From the IMG/VR virus record IMGVR_UViG_3300025127_000153, positions 1 to 30,804 of that record: a DNA stretch of 30,804 nucleotides. One strand, written 5' to 3'. Of this stretch, positions 20,395 through 29,956 are shown piece by piece. The notes under the pieces are model-generated. The model saw only the letters and a list, made by a program, of their open reading frames with translations, did no database searches and had not been told where the DNA came from. A program made the translations under genes and the position numbers. The stretch comes from a virus. Position 1 is the stretch's first letter. Each line of letters begins with the position of its first letter.

Positions 20395-20891
20395 TATGCA
20401 CTTACCTCCATTAAAGTCATAAAGGAACAACCAGAAGTTGATCCATTTCTAAAGTTAACTGAAATATTAGATGTTGTTCTTATTTGTATTTTATAGGTTG
20501 TCGTTGATGTTGTAGAAATACCTGTATCTAAATATAAAGCGTTTGGATATGAGACCATTCTGTTAGCATTTGTTGTTCCATCAACTAAACCTTGTTCAGC
20601 AGTACCATTTCCAGTGTTACCAATGTCCAGCATAGTTGAACCTCTAACAAGTCCTAGTACATAACGTGCAATAGAAGAACAAGTCATACGCACACCAAAA
20701 TGAACAAGTATATGATTAGAAGCCGATACTGGTGTTATATCGCAACTTATTCCTATATCGGTAAAGTTGCTAAGACCACTATATGTTTGATGTGATTTAA
20801 AAAGAGCTTGTCTTACTTGTACTATCCCACCTTGAGATCCAGAAGCTAATCCTCCCCTTGGTATTATGCTGTCAACTTTTAATTGGCTCAT
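20394..20891 (-). CDS. Fibre head-like protein, 165 aa
   Basis: Starts MSQLKVDSIIPRGGLASGSQ, the short N-terminal tag shared with the MSTLKV proteins, then a beta-rich domain (SNFTDIGISCDITPVSASNH, ARYVLGLVRGSTMLDIGN) of the kind found as terminal domains of cyanophage fibres. Ends SGCSFMTLMEVSA. Four bases separate it from the upstream fibre gene. Confidence 0.65.
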   Translation of the reverse strand: MSQLKVDSIIPRGGLASGSQGGIVQVRQALFKSHQTYSGLSNFTDIGISCDITPVSASNHILVHFGVRMTCSSIARYVLGLVRGSTMLDIGNTGNGTAEQGLVDGTTNANRMVSYPNALYLDTGISTTSTTTYKIQIRTTSNISVNFRNGSTSGCSFMTLMEVSA

Positions 20892-20894
20892 AGT

Positions 20895-21653
20895 TTAAAC
20901 GACTGTCCAGGTTTCACCAGATCCAACGGTGACTGTTACTCCTGATTGTATAGTAATTGGACCAAAGCTGCCAGCATTTTTACCATTTGTGATCGTGTAG
21001 TTACTTGTAATAGTCTGATCGTTTTCCCAAAATATTCCCTGACTAGCACCACCAGCTACACCCCAGCTTAGTGTTCCCGATCCATCGGACACTAGAGCGT
21101 ACCCTGCAACTGGTGTATCTGTAGCTGGTAGAGTCAAAGTAAAACTACTAGATATAGTGCCTGGTGCAGAAAAACCTATATAGTGTGAGCTATCTGAATC
21201 AGCAAATCTAAGATTATTTTGTAGCTGTAAAGTAATACCATCTGCATCAAAAAACATCTGTTCAGTACCAGCAGTACTGAGACCTATCTTATTTGCAGAT
21301 TTTCTAAATAAACCTGTATCTGGATCTGTGTCGAAACTTAGTGCAGGAGTGGAAGCACTATTGGAGTCGTCAATTTTTAAAACTCCTGTCATTGTGCCAC
21401 CTGATCTAGGCAGCAGACCTAAGTTAGCACTATCTATATTTCCTATTTCAGTAAAAGCATTGTTACTAGAATTTCTTATTTTTAAAATATTTGAAGTGGT
21501 ATTTAAAAAAGGCATACCAGCTACACACTGGCTTGTAGCTAAGTCGCTAGATTTAGAATTACTTGACTGGATCGCAGCAAAAACATTATTGAGGTCAATT
21601 CTTACGTTGGCTCCAGAAGCATTTTCGATTGTGTAATTTGTAACGTCAGCCAC
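20895..21653 (-). CDS. Tail fibre protein, 252 aa, GTG start
   Basis: GTG at 21653 opens MADVTNYTIENASGANVRID; no ATG is available nearby. The middle (SGGTMTGVLKIDD, FDTDPDTGLFRKSANKIGLS) is typical of phage fibre shafts. The last 50 residues (ENDQTITSNYTITNGKNA, then GVTVTVGSGETWTVV) are nearly identical to the end of the 945-aa fibre at 13923. It follows the J homologue, where lambda-like phages place their side fibres. Confidence 0.8.
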   Translation of the reverse strand: MADVTNYTIENASGANVRIDLNNVFAAIQSSNSKSSDLATSQCVAGMPFLNTTSNILKIRNSSNNAFTEIGNIDSANLGLLPRSGGTMTGVLKIDDSNSASTPALSFDTDPDTGLFRKSANKIGLSTAGTEQMFFDADGITLQLQNNLRFADSDSSHYIGFSAPGTISSSFTLTLPATDTPVAGYALVSDGSGTLSWGVAGGASQGIFWENDQTITSNYTITNGKNAGSFGPITIQSGVTVTVGSGETWTVV

Positions 21654-21677
21654 AGTTAAATACTATTTTCCTCCATG

Positions 21678-24600
21678 TTACCCTCCTTTGCCGAAACCAA
21701 CAGCACTGTAGGTAAAGTTCCTATCAATACTAGCATTACTTGAGTTCTTGAAGTGAACTGTAAAGCCAGTTCCAGATATACTGCTAAGTTCAAAATAATC
21801 TCCTGTTGCCATGTTTTGTGGAGAAATATTAACAGATGGTAAGAAGTTATTTAGATTACCTAGTCCAGACGTTCCAACAAAAAATGGTGCGGTAAATGTA
21901 ACTGCTTTGGCTCCTGCTCCTGATGCAATAACAGCAGATTGTTCTGTTCTTGATGGCATAGTTGCTGAATATCCTGCCTGTTGAAGATTCATATTCTGTG
22001 CAACGTCATTTGTATTGAGAGTAATTCTGAATTGAAATCCTCTGCCTTTAAATGTTCCGTTAGCAAAGTCATTGAAATCTGAATAAGAACTCATATCTGT
22101 AGAAGTTCGTACAGCTATTTTTGCGTTTGCATCATTAGCAGTTGCTCCATCAAAATCTGTCCATGTATCTATCAACTCAGTTCTGTTGTCAAATAAGTCA
22201 CTTGTATAAAAACCTTCTCCACTAAAATGTCTTTTTAAGACAAGTGAGAATGTGCCTCCAAGATCAAGAGTATCTACAAAGTCATACGTTCCAGTGGCAT
22301 TTGCACTTGGATCGGTAAGGACTAGGCCACCTTTGGAACCGTCATACTGTACGTTAGATTTGGTTCCGTTGAAAGGTGTTCCATCTGTATCTTCTCTATC
22401 AGTTTTTACAGTTATAGAGTCAAGAATATCAACAAGAGATAGAGATACTTTTGTTTCTATTGGACTGAACCTACCTCCATCATCTTGGAATTTTAAGAGA
22501 TATGTGCCAGGTAGAGCAGGAGCTATAACATCAGTTGAGTTACCAGCTACAGCTTCAATAACGTCTTGTGAGCCTTGAAAATTTGCAGAAGCTAGTGCAA
22601 GATTTGAATGTCTGACATAAACTCGACCACCGTGTAAAACATCTATTGCAAGTGCTTGATTGAAACTAAGTCTGACAAACTGCTCATTTATTGGTTCTAT
22701 TGTTAAATTAGTGACGTTCTCTGGTAACGCTGTTTTACCTTGTGCTACAAAAGTTGTACTTGTAAATTGAGCAGATAATTCTAGACTTGCATTATAAGAA
22801 AATACTTGGATTTCATACTTACCTTTAACTGTGTCTAAAATTTCAAAATCACTACTAAATACGACTTGAGAAACATAGTTACCATTTTCTATTTTGTAAT
22901 TAACAAGATATTGAGTAACTCCTTGTACTGGCTGCCAATCAATAATTAATTTACTTCTTGCAATGCTGTTTATTACAACTGTTTTTTCTGTAACTGTTAG
23001 AGCACTTGGAGGAGATGCTGGTGCGTTCAGTAGAGATATTGTTCTTGTAGGAAGTGCAACATTATTCTCGATAAAATTATACTTTCCTTCGACATACGAT
23101 AAAGCTGTAATTACATAATTAATATCATCTTGTTCTTCAACTTGAATAACTCTGAATAACTGAGTTTGTAGTGTAGTACTGGATATGAGATAGGGAGAGT
23201 TTGGCAAGGGTGCTGATGAAAAGGCAGAAGCAGTCGTTCCATCTGGTTTTGTAACACTGTTAACACTAATATTTGGACTTGCCATATTAGAAATAACACC
23301 TACTTCAACTGTTCCATCGCCTAAGATAACGCTGATAGTTGGGTTATCGTTTGGATCTGGTAAGGTTGTTTGTGCAGCAGCATCAATAATTATTTCGGTG
23401 GTTGTTGCAGATATAACTCGACCACCTCTTCTAGCTCCTGCTCGTACTGGATCGTTTATTTCAATAACAGAACCAGGTCTGACAACAACTCCTGCATCTA
23501 TTGAAGTAGTAAAAGTGCAGGTTTCACTTTCATTTTGTTCAGCGAAAAGCACTGCACGGCCCAGTCTTGCAGCTTGGTTACGAGAAGTACAGGCAAATGC
23601 TTTTATTTGTTTTACTATCGTTCCAAATTTAGATATTGCTGTTGCATCCTCTACTACTTCAAAATCTACTTCTCTAGAGTCCATATTGAAGTAACTGACA
23701 GAAACAACAGAATGACGTTGTTTTAAACTGCTACCTTGATAAGTAAATCCTTTTTCTCCTACATTGGCTAAGTTAAAAAGATAACTAGCTGTAGTCGGTT
23801 TATCCTGAGAAATAGTTATAGATCCAGCAGACCATATTGGCATACATCTCATAACACCCGCTAGGTCATTTATTGCTGCAAATGCTTCTTTAGGACTTTG
23901 AATATTTACGTTACAACTAAATCTTGCTTCACTTGTATTTGATCCCGTACCATCATCTACTAACTCATTTGCATATTTACTGGCAGCTACGAAACTAAAT
24001 AAATCTAAACTACTGTCTGTTACATGATTTCCCAGCCCGTACCTTGTGTTTGTGAGAAGGTCGAGTAGCACCATACTTGGGCAGTTACAATAAGTTGCTG
24101 GACCCATAACTCCGTTAAAAACGTAGCCAGTTGGATACCTTATTCTTCCAGTTTGAATATCAACGTCTGGAGTTCCAGTTCCAGATGCTCCTGCTCCTGG
24201 GATTCTTACTTTTACACCTCTAATGCGGTACTTTCTTGTAGGAATACGATTAAATTGTTTACTATCTAGACGGAGAGCAACATAAGCACTGTTGGGGTAA
24301 GAAGAATTGTTATCTATAACTTCTTGAAGGCTGGTAAATTCAAACGCATTTATTCTTTGTTCACTTGTGCTGTCTGCTGTTACACGAATTGCTCGTACAT
24401 CTACAGTTGTATAACCGCTTGTTAACTCTATTCTGTGATCTCTAGCGTAGGCATCAGCAGTTCTACCACTAACTGAAGCAACTACTTTGTCTACAAAACC
24501 ACCAGAATCATGCTGTACCTGTATTTTGTACTCAACAGTGTCTCCTCTAACATCTCCATCATCTTCTAAAACTTGTATTTGAGGCCAAGTTAGAGTAACT

Positions 24601-25043
24601 ATAACTGCATCTACATCGGTGTTTGTTATTTGTCTGGTAACAGGAGCAGACGTAGTTACAGTAACCCCAACACCAGTAGGTGATCTGCTTTCAGCAGGAA
24701 TACCACTCATTGCAGTCTGGTTTGACGTTCCAAACTTAGATTTAAAAGTTACGTCTTGGAAGTTGAAATCGGTGTCAGCAGGACTTGTATTGGAAGCGTT
24801 TGCATTAAGTATTGGGGTATCGTCAAGGAAAACATCTTTTAAACTTGCGTTGTCATAAGCTGTTGATCCTTTTGTAAGTTCTGCTTTAGATGCACTAGCA
24901 AATCCTTCTATCTCTCCTTCAGAAATTAAATCTTGGACAGTAGCAAAACTTCTACTATGTAGAGTGTCAGGAGCACGATAAGGAGGTGGGGGTGGTTTTG
25001 GTGGACCTCCTGCTCCTCTAATAATCTTAGTTTCTTCTGTCAT
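21678..25043 (-). CDS. J: Tail tip / central fibre protein, lambda gpJ homologue, 1121 aa
   Basis: N-terminus has the gpJ hallmark: a Gly/Pro run (RGAGGPPKPPPPPYRAPDTL) followed by LISEGEIEGF and SLKDVFLDDTPI. The conserved hub region follows (GATYCNCPSMVLLDLLTNTR-like at about 305-330; PIWSAGSITISQDKP). A fibronectin type III domain lies at about 675-770 (IIDWQPVQGVTQYLVNYK). The length is close to lambda gpJ (1132 aa). It forms the tail tip and contacts the receptor. Start ATG overlaps the I homologue stop (ATGA). A spanning minus-strand operon order M-L-K-I-J as in lambda confirms the assignment. Confidence 0.92.
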   Translation of the reverse strand: MTEETKIIRGAGGPPKPPPPPYRAPDTLHSRSFATVQDLISEGEIEGFASASKAELTKGSTAYDNASLKDVFLDDTPILNANASNTSPADTDFNFQDVTFKSKFGTSNQTAMSGIPAESRSPTGVGVTVTTSAPVTRQITNTDVDAVIVTLTWPQIQVLEDDGDVRGDTVEYKIQVQHDSGGFVDKVVASVSGRTADAYARDHRIELTSGYTTVDVRAIRVTADSTSEQRINAFEFTSLQEVIDNNSSYPNSAYVALRLDSKQFNRIPTRKYRIRGVKVRIPGAGASGTGTPDVDIQTGRIRYPTGYVFNGVMGPATYCNCPSMVLLDLLTNTRYGLGNHVTDSSLDLFSFVAASKYANELVDDGTGSNTSEARFSCNVNIQSPKEAFAAINDLAGVMRCMPIWSAGSITISQDKPTTASYLFNLANVGEKGFTYQGSSLKQRHSVVSVSYFNMDSREVDFEVVEDATAISKFGTIVKQIKAFACTSRNQAARLGRAVLFAEQNESETCTFTTSIDAGVVVRPGSVIEINDPVRAGARRGGRVISATTTEIIIDAAAQTTLPDPNDNPTISVILGDGTVEVGVISNMASPNISVNSVTKPDGTTASAFSSAPLPNSPYLISSTTLQTQLFRVIQVEEQDDINYVITALSYVEGKYNFIENNVALPTRTISLLNAPASPPSALTVTEKTVVINSIARSKLIIDWQPVQGVTQYLVNYKIENGNYVSQVVFSSDFEILDTVKGKYEIQVFSYNASLELSAQFTSTTFVAQGKTALPENVTNLTIEPINEQFVRLSFNQALAIDVLHGGRVYVRHSNLALASANFQGSQDVIEAVAGNSTDVIAPALPGTYLLKFQDDGGRFSPIETKVSLSLVDILDSITVKTDREDTDGTPFNGTKSNVQYDGSKGGLVLTDPSANATGTYDFVDTLDLGGTFSLVLKRHFSGEGFYTSDLFDNRTELIDTWTDFDGATANDANAKIAVRTSTDMSSYSDFNDFANGTFKGRGFQFRITLNTNDVAQNMNLQQAGYSATMPSRTEQSAVIASGAGAKAVTFTAPFFVGTSGLGNLNNFLPSVNISPQNMATGDYFELSSISGTGFTVHFKNSSNASIDRNFTYSAVGFGKGG

Positions 25044-25663
25044 GCTTGTACCTGGTTTACGTCAATGGCTGCGGAGACAACCACCGAGCCAGTTATGATT
25101 TCTCCATATACTATTGGTACAGGTGTACCAGCCCTTGATGTATTTTGCACTCCACTAAAGTTAAAAGATAATTGTGGATCTTCTTCTGAATTAAAATTTT
25201 GTGGTTCTGGTAGAGGAAATAACATATCGCTTACTCCAGATAGTACTAAAGCTCCTCCTATTGCTATTGTTGCTTTTGTAAGTAAACCTGCTGAGGCAAA
25301 GCCTGGTGCAAAGGGTACAACAGCAGGATTAAAGAAACTTGCAAAAGTTATTCCACCACTTGCCATTCCTATTCCAATCAATGCAGCACCTAATACAATT
25401 TTACCGAAGTTGCCTCCAGCACCACTGATTACAGGTATAAAGTGAATATCCTCTTTACCGATTGGATAGCCTATTTCATCTTTATCAATCGCATAATTAC
25501 CAACTTTTACCTGATAATATTTTGGACTCATATAAGACTCAATACCTGGAAAATTGTGTATTAGAAAACTTATAGCTTTTCCCACTGTATCTACCTGTAC
25601 CTCGAACTCTTCATGTCCGACAAACTTAGCTAGTTCTCCATACAGTTTTACTTTACGAAGCAT
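25040..25663 (-). CDS. I: Tail assembly protein I homologue, 207 aa
   Basis: The N-terminal ubiquitin-like stretch (VKLYGELAKFVGHEEFEVQV) and central glycine-rich hydrophobic region (IVLGAALIGIGMASGGITFA and FASAGLLTKATIAIGGALVL) are characteristic of gpI of lambdoid tails. The C-terminus has SNFSGV-like and RAGTPVPIVYGEIITGS elements. Lies between K and J as in lambda, overlapping K by 11 bases and J by 4. Required for tail tip assembly. Confidence 0.85.
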   Translation of the reverse strand: MLRKVKLYGELAKFVGHEEFEVQVDTVGKAISFLIHNFPGIESYMSPKYYQVKVGNYAIDKDEIGYPIGKEDIHFIPVISGAGGNFGKIVLGAALIGIGMASGGITFASFFNPAVVPFAPGFASAGLLTKATIAIGGALVLSGVSDMLFPLPEPQNFNSEEDPQLSFNFSGVQNTSRAGTPVPIVYGEIITGSVVVSAAIDVNQVQA

Positions 25664-26354
25664 AGCGATACCTCTTTCCCGTACATTTTAACAGCCATTC
25701 AGAGTAAGGCTCTCTACAAGATAGTCTATCGGTTAAATGATGGATAACATCTCCTTCAAAAAATAATGCTACATGATTTAAAGTTGGACACAAAATACTC
25801 ATAAGTAATACATCCCCATCTTGTAATTTCTCTTCTGGTCTAAGTTCTCTAAAATTTGTTCTCCAAGCACAGGCTTCAAACAAAGGTTTTTTATTAAATT
25901 CTTCTAATGTTGTAGGTCTATCCCAATCTTTAAGTTCAATATTCTTTTCTTCTTTGTACCAATCTCTTACTAAACTCCAGCAGTCTGTTATACCCCACAC
26001 CCATTGACGACCCAATAATGGTGGTTTATATCCGCATGGTTCTAAATAAGCCCATTGTTCTGTCTTTGGATTTACAATGTACCAAGGCAGCTTACTATCT
26101 TCACAGCCAATTTTGTCTGCCTGACTCGGAGCAGGAGGTGTTATTGGGTGGCTGTGGATTACACCTACTATCTCTCCTGCATTGTCCGCTTTTACATAAT
26201 CTTCTGGGTCGATAATAAAACACTGATGTTCTGTCATTGAAAGATTACGGCAAGGGTAATATCTTTCCTTACCTTTTATATTTAAAAGTAGACCACAAGA
26301 TTCTTTGGGATCTTCTCGTTGTGCATGAAGTAGTGCTTTATATTTCCAAGTCAT
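25653..26354 (-). CDS. K: Tail assembly peptidase, gpK homologue (JAMM + NlpC/P60), 233 aa
   Basis: Two fused domains. Residues 1-110: JAMM/Mov34 isopeptidase-type with Glu18 (ESCGLL) and H67-S-H69-P-x6-S77-x-x-D80. Residues about 115-233: NlpC/P60 cysteine peptidase with Cys125 (GITDCWSLVRDWY), His194 (NHVALFFEG) and a polar third residue nearby. All key residues of both sites are present. In lambda gpK acts in tail tip assembly and may help digest the cell wall during entry. Overlaps L by four bases and I by 11. No other muralytic enzyme is visible in the window. Confidence 0.9.
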   Translation of the reverse strand: MTWKYKALLHAQREDPKESCGLLLNIKGKERYYPCRNLSMTEHQCFIIDPEDYVKADNAGEIVGVIHSHPITPPAPSQADKIGCEDSKLPWYIVNPKTEQWAYLEPCGYKPPLLGRQWVWGITDCWSLVRDWYKEEKNIELKDWDRPTTLEEFNKKPLFEACAWRTNFRELRPEEKLQDGDVLLMSILCPTLNHVALFFEGDVIHHLTDRLSCREPYSEWLLKCTGKRYRYAS

Positions 26355-26932
26355 TGAACAAACGTACCAATAGAGGGGAAGTCTTTTCTAGTGCATTGAC
26401 GCTTTGGTATTCTAACTCCTGCTAAATCTGTAGGAGCAGCAAGTTCAAACTCTACAACTTCTCTAGTTTCTAGGGATTTACGATCTATTGAATATTTTTC
26501 TTGAGGAAACTCTGCATTTGGATCGGGAGTTCCAAAAGGGTTTGTATTTCCTGGAAAATTTACAGCATCAATAAATTTAGCTAGTGTTCTTATCCGTGTA
26601 ACTGTAGCTCCCGTTAAATCATTACCTGTTGTTATCTCATTTACAGACAAAAGTATTGATGAAATTAATCCTTTAGCATTACTGATAATTATTCTGGGTC
26701 TTGGTAATTGTCCTTTTTGAAAAGCAAAACCTGATGCTTCTATTGGGTATCTAAGATAGTCATTACCATCCCATACTATTTTGCCGTTAGCGTTTAGGTT
26801 ACTTCCAGCATGAAATCTGTAAATAGTATTCGCACCATGTAGTGCAGTAGATAGCTGAAGAGTAAATAGTTCAATAATCGCTGATGGATTTATGGATTGT
26901 AAATCGCTAAATACTTTTGAATTTACTGACAT
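26351..26932 (-). CDS. L: Minor tail protein L homologue, 193 aa, lacking the Fe-S tail
   Basis: The N-terminus (DLQSINPSAIIELFTLQLST), the central (DGNDYLRYPIEASGFAFQKG; QLPRPRIIISNAKG) and the pre-C-terminal signature (VVEFELAAPTDLAGVRIPKR) are those of lambda gpL. Lambda gpL (232 aa) ends with a cysteine-rich domain that binds a [4Fe-4S] cluster; here a single Cys179 follows IPKRQ and the protein ends at once with TRKDFPSIGTFVQ. Position between M and K confirms the family. Forms part of the tail tip. Confidence 0.87.
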   Translation of the reverse strand: MSVNSKVFSDLQSINPSAIIELFTLQLSTALHGANTIYRFHAGSNLNANGKIVWDGNDYLRYPIEASGFAFQKGQLPRPRIIISNAKGLISSILLSVNEITTGNDLTGATVTRIRTLAKFIDAVNFPGNTNPFGTPDPNAEFPQEKYSIDRKSLETREVVEFELAAPTDLAGVRIPKRQCTRKDFPSIGTFVQ

Positions 26933-27294
26933 TATGCTGGTTCAAATACTTGTCTAAAAGTTGCTTGAATAGTGGCTCTATTTTTAAATGGTATTGATTT
27001 ATTCCATGATTCACATACAAACTTGAACTTAGTGGAATCTTCACCAGGTAAGTAGTCAACAGGTAAATCAAAGCTATCACTGTCATTTGCACGGGCATCA
27101 AGGAAGGCTTCTATAACGTCTGCTTCTGCTTCTGATACGTCATAAGTAAAGTTAAAAATCTTTGGATTCTGATGTTGTGCGAGGCCAAATAATAATCTGT
27201 GTTCGTAGCCATCAGCAAATCGAACAGTGCGAGTTTTTGGTGCGGATTTCTTTTGTTGGCCGTAAGTAGGTTTTATTGAGGGAAACGTAGCCAT
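26932..27294 (-). CDS. M: Minor tail protein M homologue, 120 aa
   Basis: TYGQQKKSAPKTRTVRFADG, YEHRLLFGLAQHQNPKIFNF and EAEADVIEAFLDAR followed by FKFVCESWNKSIPF are the standard elements of the gpM (phage minor tail) family, and the length (lambda 109 aa) fits. It sits directly after the tape measure and before L, as in lambda, with one-base overlaps at both sides. Tail tip component. Confidence 0.87.
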   Translation of the reverse strand: MATFPSIKPTYGQQKKSAPKTRTVRFADGYEHRLLFGLAQHQNPKIFNFTYDVSEAEADVIEAFLDARANDSDSFDLPVDYLPGEDSTKFKFVCESWNKSIPFKNRATIQATFRQVFEPA

Positions 27295-29732
27295 TATGCA
27301 AGTAATCCTCCTGGTCTTTTCTGCTGTATTAATTCAGATTGTACCGCAGCCGAAATAAGACGACCAAGTTCTCTACCTTCTTCTTCATTTCCTTCAACTG
27401 AAGAACCAGAAGCATCTACATTTACGACTATATTAGTTGTTCCACCAAGATCACTATTTGGAGTTATTCTGCCTCCCGTATTTGGTGTAAACATTTCTGG
27501 GCCACGTTCTCCAACCATATAACTCTTACCAGTGCTAACAGGACCACCATTAGCTCTGAAGAATCTAGAACCTGGGAATATAGAACCAAGAAGAGAATTT
27601 ACACCAAAGCTAATTAGTTGTCTGGATATTTCACCAAATACACTACGAGCCACATCTCCTAAAGTCTTTGTTCCTTGGATCGCACCATCAATAGCACTTA
27701 CTATTCCGTTTTCTATAGCTGATCCAATACCTTCATATAGTGATTTAAGTTTCATTTCTTGCTTTGTTAGTTGATCGTTTATTCTTGTTCTTGCAGCATC
27801 AATGTTCGCTATTGCTTTTTTGACTAACAGTATTTCTTCCTCAACACTCTTAGCAGCTCTAAGCTCTTCACCTAACTGATTTTGTATTCTTACTTTTTCT
27901 AGTTCAAACTGTAATCTTCTGGCTGTTTCTTCATCTCCGAAGTTTATAGCTCTAGTTATGTTTGACTGTATCTGTGACTCTTGTGTTATCAAATTAATTC
28001 TTCTTTGTAGCTTTTCATTTCTTGATTGTTCTTTTTCGTCAATTCCAGCTAATTGAGTGTCAATCTTAAATAAGTCTATTGCTAATTTTTCATCAAATTT
28101 AGCTTCTATATCTGCTCTAAGACCTTTATTTCTTACTCCTTTTAACTCGTCTCGCCTTGCAGCATTGTTTTGAACATCTATAATTCTTTTTTGTAAAAGT
28201 AAATTCTTTCTCTGCCCTGCAAATGTTTGAGCTTCTTGTCCAAATACTTTCTGTTGCTCAATACTTAATGTTGTACGAAGAACATCTGCTGCTAAATCAA
28301 CCTCTCTTCTCAACTTTGCTACCCTACCTATTGATTCCTGTATTCGTTTATTAAATCTCTCAAAGAAATTATCAACAACAGGTAAGTCTGGTATCAAACC
28401 TCTTAGAGTGGATATTCCTCTATTAAAGGTTTTAAATATCTCAGCAACTAGGAAGGATATAGTTCCTATTCCTGTTAGTAGCGGTCCACCAACAATGGAT
28501 AAGGTTGTGCCAGCACTGTTAACAAGTTCGCTGAATCCTGCATTTAGAAGCTGTACCTGTCTGTTCACGTCTCTGGTTACGTCAGCAGACGCACCTGTTC
28601 TCTTCTCTACTTCCCTAGCTAATATTGCTCTTGCCTCATCCTGTCTGCCTAGTTCTTTTAATAAATCAACTTGTGCTCTTAGTTCTCCGCTAATTATGAT
28701 GCTTTGTTCTTCTAGTTTCTCAAAACTTATCTGATCTATTGCATCGCCTAGAGCATTTGCTCTTCTTACAAGTTGCTCAAGTTGAGTACCTATCGCACTA
28801 CCAAATATCTGTGCACCGAACTCTTCCCCTGGCTTTGCTCCAAGACTACCGAGAACACTACCAGCAACAGATCCAACACCTCCACCAAAAAGTAAAGGGA
28901 AACCTGCACCGAGTAATCTACCTTGTCTCTGTTTTGCTCTCTGTCTATCTGATTGTTTTTCTTCCTGCTTTTGCTGTCTTAATCTTCTCTTACGTACATT
29001 GAACAGATCCATCTCCATGCGAAGTCTATGCTCTAGTTGATCGTTTATCTTTTGATCTGTTTTTAGTTCTTCTTTCTTTTCTTTTACTTTCTTCTTGGGT
29101 TTTGCTATACCAGCAGCAGTATCCGATGCTTTTTGTATATCTGCATTTATCTTCAACTGTTTACCTATGGCCTGACTTATATCTAAGAAGTCTTTTGAGT
29201 TAACCTCAGCCAGTTCCAGCATCCTGTTAAGGAGACCCATAGCCTCTCTACCAGCAAGCATAGTTTTTGGAAATGCCTCTATTTCTTTCAGTCTGGCTTT
29301 TACGTTTGCACCAGTAGCACCTGGATTCAACGCTTTTTTATCACCACTTGCCATTGCAAAAGCAACAGCTTCCATTCGTATCTTTTTAAAGTTACCTGCA
29401 AGTAAAGCAGTTGCCTTATTTTGTCTTTCGGCTGCACTATTGGCTGCGTCAAATGCTGCTCTTACCTGAGAAAGTTGATCTCTTACTTTTCCTATTGATC
29501 TTCCAAAACCATCGGTTCTAAAAGGGTTAAATAATTTTGCAGCTATTTCATTACCTTTTTCTATCTCTTTTCTTAGCTGCTCCATTCTCTTTTGAGCAGC
29601 AGAAGTCTTTACTCTTACAGGTTTTTTACTTAATCTATCTACAGTTTTTTCTAACTGAGCTATCTTTTTTAAAGAGTCTTTTAACTCCTTATCTATCGTT
29701 CTTATTCGTATATTTAGATTCTTCTCTGCCAT
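27294..29732 (-). CDS. Tape measure protein, gpH-like, 812 aa
   Basis: Long helical protein. The N-terminal half is coiled coil (EKNLNIRIRTIDKELKDSLK, KKIAQLEKTVDRLSKKP). Glycine-rich hydrophobic segments occur at about 270-300 (LLGAGFPLLFGGGVGSVAGS) and about 400-430 (LSIVGGPLLTGIGTISFLVA). More coiled coil runs at 470-680. The C-terminus has the tape-measure ending GGPVSTGKSYMVGERGPEMF. Its length sets tail length; at about 0.15 nm per residue, 812 aa predicts a tail near 120 nm. It sits just after G/GT and before M, in lambda order. Confidence 0.93.
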   Translation of the reverse strand: MAEKNLNIRIRTIDKELKDSLKKIAQLEKTVDRLSKKPVRVKTSAAQKRMEQLRKEIEKGNEIAAKLFNPFRTDGFGRSIGKVRDQLSQVRAAFDAANSAAERQNKATALLAGNFKKIRMEAVAFAMASGDKKALNPGATGANVKARLKEIEAFPKTMLAGREAMGLLNRMLELAEVNSKDFLDISQAIGKQLKINADIQKASDTAAGIAKPKKKVKEKKEELKTDQKINDQLEHRLRMEMDLFNVRKRRLRQQKQEEKQSDRQRAKQRQGRLLGAGFPLLFGGGVGSVAGSVLGSLGAKPGEEFGAQIFGSAIGTQLEQLVRRANALGDAIDQISFEKLEEQSIIISGELRAQVDLLKELGRQDEARAILAREVEKRTGASADVTRDVNRQVQLLNAGFSELVNSAGTTLSIVGGPLLTGIGTISFLVAEIFKTFNRGISTLRGLIPDLPVVDNFFERFNKRIQESIGRVAKLRREVDLAADVLRTTLSIEQQKVFGQEAQTFAGQRKNLLLQKRIIDVQNNAARRDELKGVRNKGLRADIEAKFDEKLAIDLFKIDTQLAGIDEKEQSRNEKLQRRINLITQESQIQSNITRAINFGDEETARRLQFELEKVRIQNQLGEELRAAKSVEEEILLVKKAIANIDAARTRINDQLTKQEMKLKSLYEGIGSAIENGIVSAIDGAIQGTKTLGDVARSVFGEISRQLISFGVNSLLGSIFPGSRFFRANGGPVSTGKSYMVGERGPEMFTPNTGGRITPNSDLGGTTNIVVNVDASGSSVEGNEEEGRELGRLISAAVQSELIQQKRPGGLLA

Positions 29733-29764
29733 TTCGACCTAAATAAACAATTATATAGACTATT

Positions 29765-29956
29765 CTACCGTGATTTGGGTATAACGCTCCTTCTTTGTGT
29801 TCTATCTTGTGCTTTTTCTTGTTCTTCGTTACGTAACTTGTAAAAGGCAGCCCAACCTACCATTTCTTCAACAGTTAATTTACTGCACAAATCCCGTACA
29901 GTCATTTTTAGTTCGTTAGCTAAAGAGTATATAAACTGCCAATCAGGATTAGCTTT
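29765..29956 (-). CDS. Tail chaperone GT extension (T part), read by +1 frameshift
   Basis: Fused to the end of G in the +1 frame: KANPDWQFIYSLANELKMTV... 63 residues, ending TAG at 29767-29765. It matches the T-type domain of tail chaperones (NPDW-aromatic-LANEL; TVEEMVGWAAFYKLRNEEQ). In this frame a TGA lies immediately before the first codon (29959-29957), and G stops with TAA at 29951-29949. The ribosome must therefore shift at the A-AAA-GC run (29957-29952): Lys AAA can re-pair one base forward, continuing with GCT. The product would be about 179 aa (117 + 62). Start codon inside T exists (an internal ATG), so separate translation cannot be excluded. Confidence 0.75.
   Translation of the reverse strand, partial: KANPDWQFIYSLANELKMTVRDLCSKLTVEEMVGWAAFYKLRNEEQEKAQDRTQRRSVIPKSR

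Noticed and set aside
25065-25445. Plus-strand open frame of 126 codons opposite the I homologue
   Set aside because: It is the mirror of a clear tail gene, low in complexity (Pro/Ala/Lys) and without a promoter; the minus-strand protein is conserved. The same holds for the long plus-strand frames opposite the fibre genes (14371, 16273, 16799, 17078, 21328, 22252, 23398, 24619) and the tape measure gene (28408 and 28739).
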